64,000 nucleotides of DNA, taken from the NCBI GenBank assembly GCA_964415195.1, contig CAYPYD010000002.1:186001-250000 (forward strand), written 5' to 3'. The notes beneath the pieces are model-generated. The model saw only the letters and a list, made by a program, of their open reading frames with translations, ran no database searches and was not told the origin of the DNA. This DNA comes from WTXA01 sp964415195 (GTDB lineage: Bacteria; Bacillota; TC1). This document shows, one piece after another, positions 6,221-15,589 of this stretch. Position numbers and translations under genes: made by a program. Numbering within the stretch: position 1 is the stretch's first letter; each line of letters starts with the position of its first letter.

Positions 6221-8578
6221 ATGTCATTATTTGAACATAATAACAATAAATATAAAGTGATTGGTAAAGATATCAAAAGAATAGACGCTTTAGAAAAAGT
6301 TACAGGAACAGCACTTTATGCAGCTGATTTATATATGGATGGAATGCTTTATGGCGGCAATGTAAGAATAAAAGAGTATCCAGCAAAAGTAACTAAAATA
6401 GATACATCTGTAGCTTCAGCAATTCCAGGGGTTGTAGAAATCATTACCTGTTTTGATTCTAAAGCTAAAAAACACAGCTGGGCAGACTACTGTTATATAA
6501 CAGATGAAGTTAAGTTTTGTGGAGATGTTGTTGCTATAATAGCTGCAGAATCCAAAAAAGCACTAGATCAAGCCATTAAAAGCATCAAGGTTGATTATGA
6601 ACTTCAAGATGGTGTTTATACTGTAGAAGATGCATTAAAAGAAGATGCACCTATTGTTAGGGAAAAAGGTGTTGGTTTAGTTAATGGATTGCCAAGCAAG
6701 GACAAAAAAGGCAATATCTTCGCAGATTCTTATTATCCAGTTAGAAAAGGGAATGTTGATGAAGGGTTCAAAAGTTGCGATGTAATAATCGAAAGGGAAT
6801 ATAAAGTGCCTTTCATTGATCAAGCATATATAGAACCTGAAGCTTGTCTAGTATATTGTGACCCGAAAGACGGTTCAATCACTGGAGAATCATCTGCACA
6901 AAACCCATTCTTTACAAGAAGATATCTAGCAGAAGCCAGTGGAAATACAATGAGTGAATCTAGACTTATTCAAAGAACACTTGGTGGTTCTTTCGGTGGT
7001 AAAGAAGAAGGTGTTGGTGTTCAAATTGGTAGAGCCGCAATTCTACATAAGGCCACTGGAAGACCTATTAAAATGGTTAATAGCCGTGAAGAATCATTAA
7101 TGGATTCATCTAAGAGACATCCATTCAATTTCAAATATAAGATTGGTGCCACCAAAGAAGGTAAAGTTTTAGCTTTAGAAGCTACTTTGATTGATAACTG
7201 TGGTGCCTATAATAATCAAACCCAATTTATGAACTGGAGATCATCTGTACATTCAGCAGGAGTATATGAAATACCTAATGTGAAGACAGATACTTTTGGG
7301 GTATTTACAAATAATGTGCATGGTGGAGCCATGAGAGGCTATAGTTCCCCTCAAGTTATTTTTGCTCAAGAGCAATTGATGAATGAGCTAGCTAAAGAGC
7401 TAGGGATGGACAATGTTGAATTAAGAAGAAAAAATATAATAAGACAAAATAGCAGGACTGCAACAAATCAATTAATCACTGAAGAAGTAATTCTTGAAGA
7501 AATGATGGATGAATTGTTAAATAGAACTAAATATTACGATAAGAAGAAAGAATATGAAGAATTTAACAAGAACAGTGAATTTTTGAAAAAGGGTATCAAC
7601 ATAGTAACATGTTTTAGAGGAGCTGGTCTTGGAGCAGAGGGTATTGATGCAAATGGTGCATTTGTACAAGCGACAGAAGATGGTTCGGTTATAATTAGTA
7701 CTGGACTAGCAGAAAATGGACAAGGTCTACAAACAGCTTTTGCTCAAATAGCAGCTGAACCTCTAGGAATTACAATGGATAAAATTCACTTTCATAGTGT
7801 AGATACACATGCGATTGCAGATAGTGGCATGACTGTAGCTAGTAGAGGTACTACTATGGGAGCTCAATCCATGAAAAAGGCTGCTGAAAAGCTTGCCCTT
7901 ATTATTAAAGAGCATGTTGCTAAGAAGTTTTGTACAACTGTGGATAAGATTGATTGCAAGGATAACTACTATTATGTAGTAGATGAAAATTTTCCTTCTA
8001 ACTATTCTAATGAAAAGAAGATTGCATTTAAAGATATATGTAATGAAAGAATGTGGGGCGGAGAGCAATTAGCTGTTTATGAATGGTTCAAACCTGAACC
8101 TAACGAATATGACCATCACACAGGTCAAGGAAAAGCATTCCCAACTTATACTTACAACGCATGTATTGCTGAAGTCGAAGTGGACATGAATATTGGTTCT
8201 GTTAATGTGACTAAGATTACTTCAGGGCTTGACTGTGGAACAGTTATTAATCCTAATACTGTAAAAGGTCAAATGTTTGGTGGGATTGTTATGGGACTTG
8301 GTTATGCAATAACTGAAGAAATTGAACTTAATAAGGGTAGAATACTAAATGACAATTTTGACAGCTATATTCTTCCTACAACAATGGATATCCCTGAAAT
8401 GGACTTGGTACTATTTGAAAGTATCACAAAAGAAGGCACATTTGGTGCAAAATCAGTAGGGGAGCCATCAACAGAAGCTGTTGGTGCAGCTATAGCAGGT
8501 GCTGTTAGTCATGCTTTAAACAAGAATGTGGACCATTTACCATGCAGTCTTGAAAGTATAATTAAATATAAGGATTAG
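6221..8578 (+). CDS. Xanthine dehydrogenase family protein, molybdopterin-binding large subunit
   Basis: This 785-residue catalytic subunit of a molybdenum hydroxylase carries the molybdopterin cytosine dinucleotide cofactor and hydroxylates an N-heterocycle such as xanthine or hypoxanthine. Family marks are GGSFGGKEE (Q-loop region), GAMRGYSSPQ (substrate-arginine motif) and GTFGAKSVGEPS, which holds the catalytic Glu. The FAD and 2Fe-2S subunits follow, separated by 14 and 2 bases, so this is a complete three-subunit enzyme. Context with SsnA-like and HyuA-like genes points to purines. Substrate is not determinable from sequence alone. Confidence 0.92.
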   Translation: MSLFEHNNNKYKVIGKDIKRIDALEKVTGTALYAADLYMDGMLYGGNVRIKEYPAKVTKIDTSVASAIPGVVEIITCFDSKAKKHSWADYCYITDEVKFCGDVVAIIAAESKKALDQAIKSIKVDYELQDGVYTVEDALKEDAPIVREKGVGLVNGLPSKDKKGNIFADSYYPVRKGNVDEGFKSCDVIIEREYKVPFIDQAYIEPEACLVYCDPKDGSITGESSAQNPFFTRRYLAEASGNTMSESRLIQRTLGGSFGGKEEGVGVQIGRAAILHKATGRPIKMVNSREESLMDSSKRHPFNFKYKIGATKEGKVLALEATLIDNCGAYNNQTQFMNWRSSVHSAGVYEIPNVKTDTFGVFTNNVHGGAMRGYSSPQVIFAQEQLMNELAKELGMDNVELRRKNIIRQNSRTATNQLITEEVILEEMMDELLNRTKYYDKKKEYEEFNKNSEFLKKGINIVTCFRGAGLGAEGIDANGAFVQATEDGSVIISTGLAENGQGLQTAFAQIAAEPLGITMDKIHFHSVDTHAIADSGMTVASRGTTMGAQSMKKAAEKLALIIKEHVAKKFCTTVDKIDCKDNYYYVVDENFPSNYSNEKKIAFKDICNERMWGGEQLAVYEWFKPEPNEYDHHTGQGKAFPTYTYNACIAEVEVDMNIGSVNVTKITSGLDCGTVINPNTVKGQMFGGIVMGLGYAITEEIELNKGRILNDNFDSYILPTTMDIPEMDLVLFESITKEGTFGAKSVGEPSTEAVGAAIAGAVSHALNKNVDHLPCSLESIIKYKD

Positions 8579-8592
8579 TAGAGGGGATTAAG

Positions 8593-9435
8593 ATGTTAAA
8601 TTACTTTAGACCAAAAACAATAAATGAGTGCCTTGGTTACATATGTGATGATAGGGTATATATTGCTGGAGGGACTGACCTACTAGTTGAAATGAAAAAT
8701 GGTCATGATCTTTCAAAGAATACAGTTATTGACTTGACGCATGTCAAGGAATTATCTGGAATTAAAAAATCATTTGGTGAACTTGAAATTATGGCGTGTA
8801 CAACTCATGATGACATAGTTTTAAATAAAGATGTTAATCATTGTTTGCAAGCACTTAGTGCTGCTTGTAGAAGTGTAGGATCACCACAAATTAGAAACAA
8901 AGGAACAATTGGTGGCAGTGTTGGTACTGCATCACCAGCAAGTGACCCAATGCCAGCCTTAATCTTAGCTGATGGCAGGGTTGTCTTGATAAATAAAAAT
9001 GGTGAAACTAGAGAAGTGAGACTTGAAGATTTTCTTGTTAAACCAGGTGTAACTACATTGAAAAAAGATGAGATGATTCTTTCTATCAAAGTAAAATCAC
9101 TAGAGGAATATAAACAAAGTTTCTTTAAAATTGGTAGGAGAAAAGCTTTAGCCATTGCTAGACTGAATTTTGCCATGGCCGTTTTAAAGAATGATGATGA
9201 TACTATCAAGGATATTAAAATAGTAATAGGTGCAGCTCTGCCTGTAACTAAGAGGTTTTATGATATTGAGAAAATGTTAGTTGGTAAAAAACTATCGGAC
9301 GAATTAATTGAGCAGGTTAGCAAAGAAATATCTGACCAAGTTTTAGCTATTGCTGGACCAAGAAAATCTAGTGAATACAAGATACCTGTCATTAAAAACG
9401 TTATTAACAGTATGTTAACAGAGATGGGGGTATAG
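8593..9435 (+). CDS. Xanthine dehydrogenase family protein, FAD-binding subunit
   Basis: 280 residues, CO dehydrogenase flavoprotein medium-subunit type. It carries FAD and passes electrons from the iron-sulfur subunit to the acceptor. The two FAD-binding loops are visible: IAGGTDLLVEMKNG (about residues 24-38) and IGGSVGTASPASDP (about 105-118). The start follows GAGGGG at 8581. It lies between the molybdenum subunit and the 2Fe-2S subunit. It is the only FAD subunit in the window, although two molybdenum subunits are present. Confidence 0.92.
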   Translation: MLNYFRPKTINECLGYICDDRVYIAGGTDLLVEMKNGHDLSKNTVIDLTHVKELSGIKKSFGELEIMACTTHDDIVLNKDVNHCLQALSAACRSVGSPQIRNKGTIGGSVGTASPASDPMPALILADGRVVLINKNGETREVRLEDFLVKPGVTTLKKDEMILSIKVKSLEEYKQSFFKIGRRKALAIARLNFAMAVLKNDDDTIKDIKIVIGAALPVTKRFYDIEKMLVGKKLSDELIEQVSKEISDQVLAIAGPRKSSEYKIPVIKNVINSMLTEMGV

Positions 9436-9437
9436 TT

Positions 9438-9929
9438 ATGAAAATACAGCTAAATATGACTGTTAATGATTTAGCAGTTAATGTTGAAATAGAGCAAGAT
9501 GCAAGATTAATCGATGTATTAAGGGATAATCTTGGACTACTTGGTACTAAAGAAGGTTGTGGAGTTGGTGAATGTGGCGCTTGTACTGTAATAATTAATG
9601 GCAAGACTGCAAATAGTTGCATAACTTTAGCCGCTTCTATGGAAGATTGTGATATTAAAACAATTGAGTATTTATCAAAGGATGGAGAATTACATCCAAT
9701 GCAAGAGTCATTTATTGATAATTCTGCTCTTCAATGTGGATTTTGCACTCCAGGATTTGTTCTTAGTGGTATAAGCTTGTTAGAAAGAAATCCTAATCCA
9801 ACAACTGAAGAAATCAAGGAAGGTTTGTCTGGGAATATTTGCAGATGTACTGGATACGAGCAAATTATTAAAGCGGTTGAAGATGTAAGAGATAAAAAAT
9901 ATAACAAGGATGGTGCAAGTAATGAATAA
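9438..9929 (+). CDS. Xanthine dehydrogenase family protein, 2Fe-2S subunit
   Basis: 163 residues with two 2Fe-2S clusters. The plant-ferredoxin type cluster has GCGVGECGACTV with a further Cys in TANSC. The C-terminal four-helix cluster has QCGFCTPG and ICRCTGY. It links the molybdenum centre to FAD. It starts two bases after the FAD subunit stop and overlaps the next gene by eight bases, so translation is probably coupled. Confidence 0.93.
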   Translation: MKIQLNMTVNDLAVNVEIEQDARLIDVLRDNLGLLGTKEGCGVGECGACTVIINGKTANSCITLAASMEDCDIKTIEYLSKDGELHPMQESFIDNSALQCGFCTPGFVLSGISLLERNPNPTTEEIKEGLSGNICRCTGYEQIIKAVEDVRDKKYNKDGASNE

Positions 9930-11145
9930 GAATTTTGAAAACGTTGATATCTCAGTTGATTTTGGTGGTGTTAAACTACAAAGCCCATTTATAGTTTCAT
10001 CAGGACCTTTAACTTATGCAGCTGAAGGAATGATCTTGGCTCATGAAATGGGAGCTGGAGCTGTTGTTACTAAAACTATCAGAATAAAAAGAGCCTTAAA
10101 TCCAGTAACTCATATAGGAATATTGAATAATGACTCTTTAGTTAACTGTGAAAAGTGGGCAGACTCTGCACCTGAAGTTTGGTTTGAAAGAGAAATTCCT
10201 ATGGCTAAAAAAGCTGGTTGTGTAGTTATCGCCAGTGTTGGCCATACATTAGAAGAAGCAGAAGCAATTGTAGCCCCTGCTGAAGCAGCTGGTGCAGATT
10301 TTATCGAATTGGTATCATACACTGAAACTGATATGCTTCCTATGTTAGAAGCTACTATCGCTAGAGTTAAAATTCCGATTATCTGTAAATTATCAAGTAA
10401 CTTCCCAGCTTGGAAAGATCCAGTTGAGTGTGCTAGAAAATGTATGGAAATAGGTAAAGCCCATAATCATCAAGTAATGATCTGTGCAATTGACTCTGTG
10501 GGTCCTGTCTTATCTGTAGATGTATTTAAACAAGGACCAAAACTTGGATCTGATAACGGTTATTCTTGGATGTCAGGTGGAGCGATCAGACCAATAGCTA
10601 TGAGAATCAACTATGAAATGATGAAAATGGATAGAAGTATCATCTCTTATGGTGTTGGTGGTGTAACTAAAGCTGAAGATGCCCTAGAATTTTTAATGGT
10701 AGGTAATACTGCTGTAGGTCTTCATTCAATTTTAATTATCAAAGGTATGGAATATTTAAAGAAAATCATTGTTGACATGAAAAAGCTAATGGTTGAGCTT
10801 GGCTACAACAGTATTCCTGAGCTAGTTGGTGCTGCTATAGAAAATATCAGCAAAAAGACTGCAGATGAGCCTACTGTTGGAGAACAAGAAAACGATGTGG
10901 AATCAGATGCTAAGTTGCAATTTACTTTCAAAGAAGAAATATGTATAAAGTGTAACAAATGTGTAAATATTTGCTCATATGATGCAAGAACATTAAAATT
11001 CCCTGTAATGAAAGTTGACAGAGACTTGTGCAGAAACTGTGGAGCTTGCTCTTCTGTATGTCCTACAAGAGCTCTAACAAGTGAAGTTGTTAGAAAGTTC
11101 ACTAACACTGATGAACTACAAAACTATGTTGGTTATTTTAGTTAA
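9922..11145 (+). CDS. PreA-like dihydroorotate/dihydropyrimidine dehydrogenase family flavoprotein with C-terminal ferredoxin domain
   Basis: About 407 residues: an FMN TIM barrel (roughly residues 1-310), a short acidic linker, and a bacterial ferredoxin domain with two 4Fe-4S motifs (CIKCNKCVNIC and CRNCGACSSVCP). Length and layout match PreA, the catalytic subunit of dihydropyrimidine dehydrogenase. Yet the SCPH catalytic-cysteine loop of that family is absent, and the equivalent strand reads IELVSYTETD. No PreT partner is present. It could be an electron-transfer protein or reductase serving the molybdenum hydroxylase. ATG 9922, overlapping the previous gene, is better placed behind AAGGA than ATG 9910. 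Confidence 0.8.
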   Translation: MNKNFENVDISVDFGGVKLQSPFIVSSGPLTYAAEGMILAHEMGAGAVVTKTIRIKRALNPVTHIGILNNDSLVNCEKWADSAPEVWFEREIPMAKKAGCVVIASVGHTLEEAEAIVAPAEAAGADFIELVSYTETDMLPMLEATIARVKIPIICKLSSNFPAWKDPVECARKCMEIGKAHNHQVMICAIDSVGPVLSVDVFKQGPKLGSDNGYSWMSGGAIRPIAMRINYEMMKMDRSIISYGVGGVTKAEDALEFLMVGNTAVGLHSILIIKGMEYLKKIIVDMKKLMVELGYNSIPELVGAAIENISKKTADEPTVGEQENDVESDAKLQFTFKEEICIKCNKCVNICSYDARTLKFPVMKVDRDLCRNCGACSSVCPTRALTSEVVRKFTNTDELQNYVGYFS

Positions 11146-11457
11146 CAACATAATAAAATCAAACGAATATAAAAATTAAAATATTGATATAAGGGATGAA
11201 TTAAATAGAAGCCGTAAAATACGGCTTCTATACCCTAATAACAAGGAAGTTTCTGAAAATGTTTTCATAAAATTTGATTTAATGGTAAAATAGAATAAAG
11301 AAACAATTCAAACAAAGCACGAAAAATTGTTGAGGCATAAAATATTGAAGGTGTTTCAACTTAAATATATAATATTGAGGCGATAGGCACTAATTTTAAA
11401 AAGCCTATTATATAAATGGATATCCAAGTGATTCTTGGAATATAGGAAGGTGAACAT
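11146..11457. other. Intergenic leader with hairpins, no gene
   Basis: No coding region is seen in these 312 bases. A perfect 11-bp inverted repeat (11206-11216 with 11220-11230) lacks a T-run. Further on are GTTGA/TCAAC, ATAGGC/GCCTAT and CCAAG/CTTGG hairpins, the last just before the ribosome binding site at 11443-11450. The series of hairpins suggests a structured leader for the second hydroxylase operon, but I cannot match a known riboswitch. The CTGGGAACT element of the first leader is absent here. Confidence 0.4.
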
Positions 11458-11931
11458 ATGACAGAATGTAAATTAACCATTAATGGAAAAGACTATGCTT
11501 TGAAGGTTGAAGAAAAGTGGACTTTACTTTATGTATTAAGGGAAGTAGTTGGACTTACTGGCACAAAAGAGGGTTGTGGAACATCTGATTGTGGAGCTTG
11601 TAAAGTATTAGTTGATGGGAAAGCTATGAATTCTTGCTCGTTGTTAGCTTTAAAAATGGAAAACAAGAATATTACGACAATTGAAGGTATTGGTACTAGT
11701 GATAAAACACATCCTATTCAGGAAGCATTCATAGAAGCTGGTGCTGTTCAATGTGGATTTTGCACACCAGGTATGATAATCTCTACAAAAGCTCTTTTAG
11801 ATGGGAACAATAATCCTTCAGAAGAAGAAATTCGTGAAGGCTTCTCTAAAAATCTTTGTAGATGTACTGGATATGTCAAAATTGTAGATGCGGTCAAATT
11901 AGCCGCTACAAAAATGAAGGAGTTGAAATAA
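11458..11931 (+). CDS. Second molybdenum hydroxylase, 2Fe-2S subunit
   Basis: 157 residues with both clusters of the xanthine dehydrogenase small subunit: GCGTSDCGACKV with a following Cys in MNSC, then QCGFCTPG and LCRCTGY. The ATG follows AGGAAGGTG. It abuts the next gene directly, stop to start with no gap. It is clearly paralogous to the 9438-9929 subunit but not a recent copy, since many positions differ. Confidence 0.93.
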   Translation: MTECKLTINGKDYALKVEEKWTLLYVLREVVGLTGTKEGCGTSDCGACKVLVDGKAMNSCSLLALKMENKNITTIEGIGTSDKTHPIQEAFIEAGAVQCGFCTPGMIISTKALLDGNNNPSEEEIREGFSKNLCRCTGYVKIVDAVKLAATKMKELK

Positions 11932-14169
11932 ATGGGTAGAATAATTGGTTCAAAAACTCCTATCGATGATGCTCTAGCCAAAGCTACAGGTGAAGCTATT
12001 TATACTGATGATATAAAATTAGCTAATATGTGTTTTGGAAAATTGATTTTATCTACTATTGCCTTTGGTAAAGTTAAGTCAATAGACTATAGTGAAGCTT
12101 TAGGTATTGAAGGTGTTATTGATGTTTTAACTTATAAGGATTTTCCTAGTGAAAAATACAATAGTGCATTAAGATTTAAAGATCATGGAATTATTAAATC
12201 TGAGACTGTAGTTTCAGAAACTGTTAGATTCGTTGGAGATAGAATAGGTCTTATTGTTGCTGAAACTTTGGAAATTGCCGAGAAAGCCTTGAAGACAATC
12301 AAAGTTGAATATGAAGAATATTCCCCTTTAATTGATGAAGAAGAAGCTGCTGTTTCAGAAGTTGCTATTCATGAGGGAATTACTAATAAATTATTAACAA
12401 TTGCAACAGGTGCAGACGCAGATAAGGTTGCTGAACTTATAAATAGTGCAGATTTAATATTTGAAGATAAAATCAAAATACCGATGGTTAACCAATTATC
12501 AATTGAAACATTCAGTGTAATTGGTGATTATAGAAGTAAGAAAATTACTGTCTATGCATCAACACAAAATACATTTGCTGTAAGAGTGCTGATTTCTGAT
12601 GTATATAATATGCCTTTAAATAAAGTTAGGGTTATACAACCAACTTTAGGTGGAGCTTTCGGAGGAAAATTAGAAGCTGTTACAGAATTAGTAGCTGCCG
12701 GTGCTTCAATGAAAGTGAAAAGACCAGTAAAAATAGTACTATCAAGAAAAGAAAGCATGATAGCATCAAGGACTAGAAACGGTGCAACAATTGAGGTTAA
12801 ATCAGGAGTAAATAAGGATGGTACTATTCTTGCTACTGATTTTAGAATCCTAACGAATACAGGTGCCTATGTTGGCTCAGCTGTGAATGTCATTGGTGCA
12901 ATGAGTCATAAATTACTTAAAGCTTATAAGTATCCTTTAAGATATTCAGGTAGTCCAGTATTGACCAATACACCTATAGCAGGTGCAATGAGAGGTTATG
13001 GATCTCCTCAAGCCTTTATGGGCATGAATCTTCATATCAATAGAATTGCAAATGAATTAGGTTTGGATCCAATTGAAATGACTATGAAGCACTTAGTAGA
13101 TAAAAACGAAGTTGATTTATTAACTTTTGGAAATCCTGAGTTAAAAGCTTGTATCGAAAAGGGTCAAGAAATGTTTGACTGGGATACAAAGAAAAAAGAA
13201 ATTAAAGAATTTAATAATAAAAATAAAGACCTTACAAGAGGTATTGGTTTTGGTATTGGCGCACATGGAGCAGGTGTTTATCCTGCACATCAAGATTGTA
13301 TCAACTTGTTGCTAAGACTTAATGAAGATGGATCTTTCAACTATTGGTCTGCTAGCCATGATATGGGTAATGGTTCACTAACAGCACAAAAAATGATCAT
13401 TTCAGAGATCATTACTACAGAAATAGCTGATATTGAGTCAACAGAAGTTAATACTGAAACATGTCCATGGAATCTTGGGGATTATGCAAGCCGAGGAGTA
13501 TTTGTTGAAGGTGAAGGTGCCTTAAAACTAGCTTTAGCCATGAAAGAAGCGATTTTAGAAGTTGCAGTATTAAAGCATAAAGTTAATAAGGATGCTTTAA
13601 CATTAAAAGGTAAAAGTGTTTATCTAGGTGAAAAAGTTCTAAGTAATTTCAGCGAGATTGCAATGTATGCTCAAAAGGAATTGCAAAAGGAAATTAGTGT
13701 CTTGATAGACCATCATTCAACAGCAGGTAGGACTTCATATGGAGCTCACTTTGCAGAAGTTGAAGTTGATAAAGCCACAGGGAATGTAAAAGTTATTGAT
13801 TATGTAGCAGTACATGATTCAGGAACTGTCATTAATAGAATGGGTATTGAAGGTCAACTTGAGGGTGGAATTCATATGGGTATAGGTTATGCCTTAAGTG
13901 AAAAAATGACATTTGATGATAAAGGTAATCTGTTGGAGAATAACCTGAAGAAATATCATCTATTTAATGCAAAAGAAATGCCAAGAATTAGAACAGATTT
14001 TATTGAAACTGGTGACAATGGTGGACCATTTGGTGCAAAAAGTATTTCTGAATGTGCTGTGGTTCCTGTAGGGCCAACAATTATAAATGCTGTAGCTAAT
14101 GCTATTGGAGAACACACAACAATTATACCAATCAGCAAAGAAGAGGTATTAAATATCATAAACAAATAG
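11932..14169 (+). CDS. Second molybdenum hydroxylase, molybdopterin-binding large subunit
   Basis: 745 residues, xanthine dehydrogenase/aldehyde oxidase superfamily. GGAFGGKLE, GAMRGYGSPQ and GPFGAKSISECA are the cofactor, arginine and catalytic-Glu regions. Two positions differ from the first enzyme: GGKLE replaces GGKEE in the Q-loop region, and SISEC replaces SVGEP, though the Glu itself is kept. These changes hint at a different substrate. No FAD subunit accompanies it, so it either borrows the subunit encoded at 8593-9435 or uses another electron acceptor, perhaps the downstream flavoprotein. In the purine context it might act on a different purine oxidation state, which is inference. 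Confidence 0.9.
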   Translation: MGRIIGSKTPIDDALAKATGEAIYTDDIKLANMCFGKLILSTIAFGKVKSIDYSEALGIEGVIDVLTYKDFPSEKYNSALRFKDHGIIKSETVVSETVRFVGDRIGLIVAETLEIAEKALKTIKVEYEEYSPLIDEEEAAVSEVAIHEGITNKLLTIATGADADKVAELINSADLIFEDKIKIPMVNQLSIETFSVIGDYRSKKITVYASTQNTFAVRVLISDVYNMPLNKVRVIQPTLGGAFGGKLEAVTELVAAGASMKVKRPVKIVLSRKESMIASRTRNGATIEVKSGVNKDGTILATDFRILTNTGAYVGSAVNVIGAMSHKLLKAYKYPLRYSGSPVLTNTPIAGAMRGYGSPQAFMGMNLHINRIANELGLDPIEMTMKHLVDKNEVDLLTFGNPELKACIEKGQEMFDWDTKKKEIKEFNNKNKDLTRGIGFGIGAHGAGVYPAHQDCINLLLRLNEDGSFNYWSASHDMGNGSLTAQKMIISEIITTEIADIESTEVNTETCPWNLGDYASRGVFVEGEGALKLALAMKEAILEVAVLKHKVNKDALTLKGKSVYLGEKVLSNFSEIAMYAQKELQKEISVLIDHHSTAGRTSYGAHFAEVEVDKATGNVKVIDYVAVHDSGTVINRMGIEGQLEGGIHMGIGYALSEKMTFDDKGNLLENNLKKYHLFNAKEMPRIRTDFIETGDNGGPFGAKSISECAVVPVGPTIINAVANAIGEHTTIIPISKEEVLNIINK

Positions 14170-14222
14170 TTACGATGGTATTGAAATAGAGAAATTTAAA
14201 AATATTATTGACAGGAGGGTTA

Positions 14223-14900
14223 ATGATGCTTAAAATTTTAGGAATTTCAGGCAGTCCAAGAAAAGGGGCAACACTATTTGCCTTAGAAACAGCTTTAGAA
14301 GAAGCTAAAAGGATTCCAGGTATCGAAACTGAAATCTGGAGTGTAAGGGGTAAAAAGATAGGTTTTTGTGTACATTGTGATGCATGTGTTAGAGACAATG
14401 TAATGTGTATTATCAAAGATGATCTTCAAGAGTTGGAAGCGAAGATTTTAGAGGCTGATGCAATTATTGTTGCTTCACCAGTTTACGACATGAACGTAAG
14501 TGCACAATTACAAGCAGTATTCAATAGACTTAGACCAATTTATTTAGTACACCCAGGAAAATTGCAGAATAAAGTTGGAGCTGCAATTTCAACAGGGGGA
14601 ACAAGACATGGTGGACAAGAAATAGTCAACATGAATATTCTTAATTTCTTCCTTATGCATGAAATGTTTGCCTTTGGTGGACTAGGAGGCTGTTATAACG
14701 GCGGAACAGTTTGGACAAGAGACAAAAAAGCGCAGGGAGTAATTGATGATGAAGTTGGTTATGATCAAGTTAAAAGACTTGGTTTAGGATTAGCAGAAGC
14801 AGCATTAGCAGCTAAATATGGCCGTGAGAAATGGCTTGAAATGAAAGCTGAATATGAGAAAAACTTTGCTATAGAGAAGTCCCCTTTGAGAGATCACTAG
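14223..14900 (+). CDS. Flavodoxin-like NAD(P)H-dependent FMN reductase / iron-sulfur flavoprotein family
   Basis: About 226 residues. The N-terminal ILGISGSPRKGA phosphate-binding loop is typical of NADPH-dependent FMN reductases. Residues 38-56 hold CVHCDACVRDNVMC, a cysteine group like that of iron-sulfur flavoproteins. ASPVYDMNVSAQLQ is the conserved flavin-contact region. I chose ATG 14223, behind CAGGAGGG, over the upstream TTG at 14208. It follows the FAD-less second hydroxylase by 53 bases, so it may be its electron acceptor. That link is inferred. No terminator is evident after it. Confidence 0.8.
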   Translation: MMLKILGISGSPRKGATLFALETALEEAKRIPGIETEIWSVRGKKIGFCVHCDACVRDNVMCIIKDDLQELEAKILEADAIIVASPVYDMNVSAQLQAVFNRLRPIYLVHPGKLQNKVGAAISTGGTRHGGQEIVNMNILNFFLMHEMFAFGGLGGCYNGGTVWTRDKKAQGVIDDEVGYDQVKRLGLGLAEAALAAKYGREKWLEMKAEYEKNFAIEKSPLRDH

Positions 14901-15589
14901 AAACTATTAGTTACTGAAGTGGTTATTAGCGGAATTATGAAGTTAGGAACGTGCAAAATTTATTGAAAAGAACATTGGATGTAAATAAGATGACGGCGGT
15001 CATGAAAATTTATTTTCATAATCAAATTTATATTAAATTTCTTTTTAGTAGCATGTTCAAATGCTTCTGAAGAAGAATAAAAAAATTAAGAGTATTAACT
15101 CAAATTAAAGTAAAATAAGAACTGTATTCTGGAAAGACTTAATTTGTTTTTAGACTTACATATTCATATGAATTTAATCTAAAGTTGTTATGTCAATATC
15201 AAGGTTAAAACATAGAGCAATTTAAATAAATGAGTATGGAAGTAAGGACTTAGCGATGTGTTCAATTACTTAAGATATGATAAAATAAAAAATTCCAATA
15301 TGTAGAACAAGAACTGGTAAATATTAACCAGACGGTACAAAGGTACATCATCTGCCAAAAAGAATTAATGAGATATCATAACTAAGTGAGAGAATAAAAA
15401 GTGAAATAGAACAAATTAGTAAAAAAGAACGACGTCAGCTAATGAATCGAAAAAGTTCAGCTAAATGTCTTAACTTAAATTGTGGGTTAATAATTACAAA
15501 ATAATGAATCTTTTTAGAATTTTCAAGGGACTTTTGTATATAAAGAGCAATAAGCGCTCTCTAAAAATCAAATTATGGAGGAGAAAATT
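14901..15589. other. Long intergenic region with gene remnants
   Basis: These 689 bases have no intact reading frame. They hold a disrupted lipoprotein-like signal sequence and short coding-like fragments, described separately. A small AGAGC/GCTCT hairpin lies near 15545-15561 just before the first BMP gene. I see no clear terminator after the FMN reductase gene and no convincing -35/-10 pair. Confidence 0.5.
15002..15505 (+). pseudogene. Probable decayed lipoprotein gene
   Basis: ATG 15002 begins a basic, hydrophobic frame that soon stops. Read one base later, from 15006, the sequence gives a hydrophobic run ending in NFFLVACSNASEEE, then a stop at 15078. This is a good lipobox (LVAC) after a signal-like segment, offset from the ATG by a frameshift. 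Further on, 15328-15378 reads PDGTKVHHLPKRINEIS before a stop. The same frame continues at 15382-15504 with charged coding-like sequence. The scattered stops and frame changes suggest an old gene wreck. The parent family is not recognised, and chance resemblance cannot be excluded. Confidence 0.35.

Noticed and set aside
14901..15589. Possible purine riboswitch before the nucleoside-binding lipoproteins
   Set aside because: I looked for the conserved TCTACC and ATATGG-type core of the purine aptamer and did not find it.
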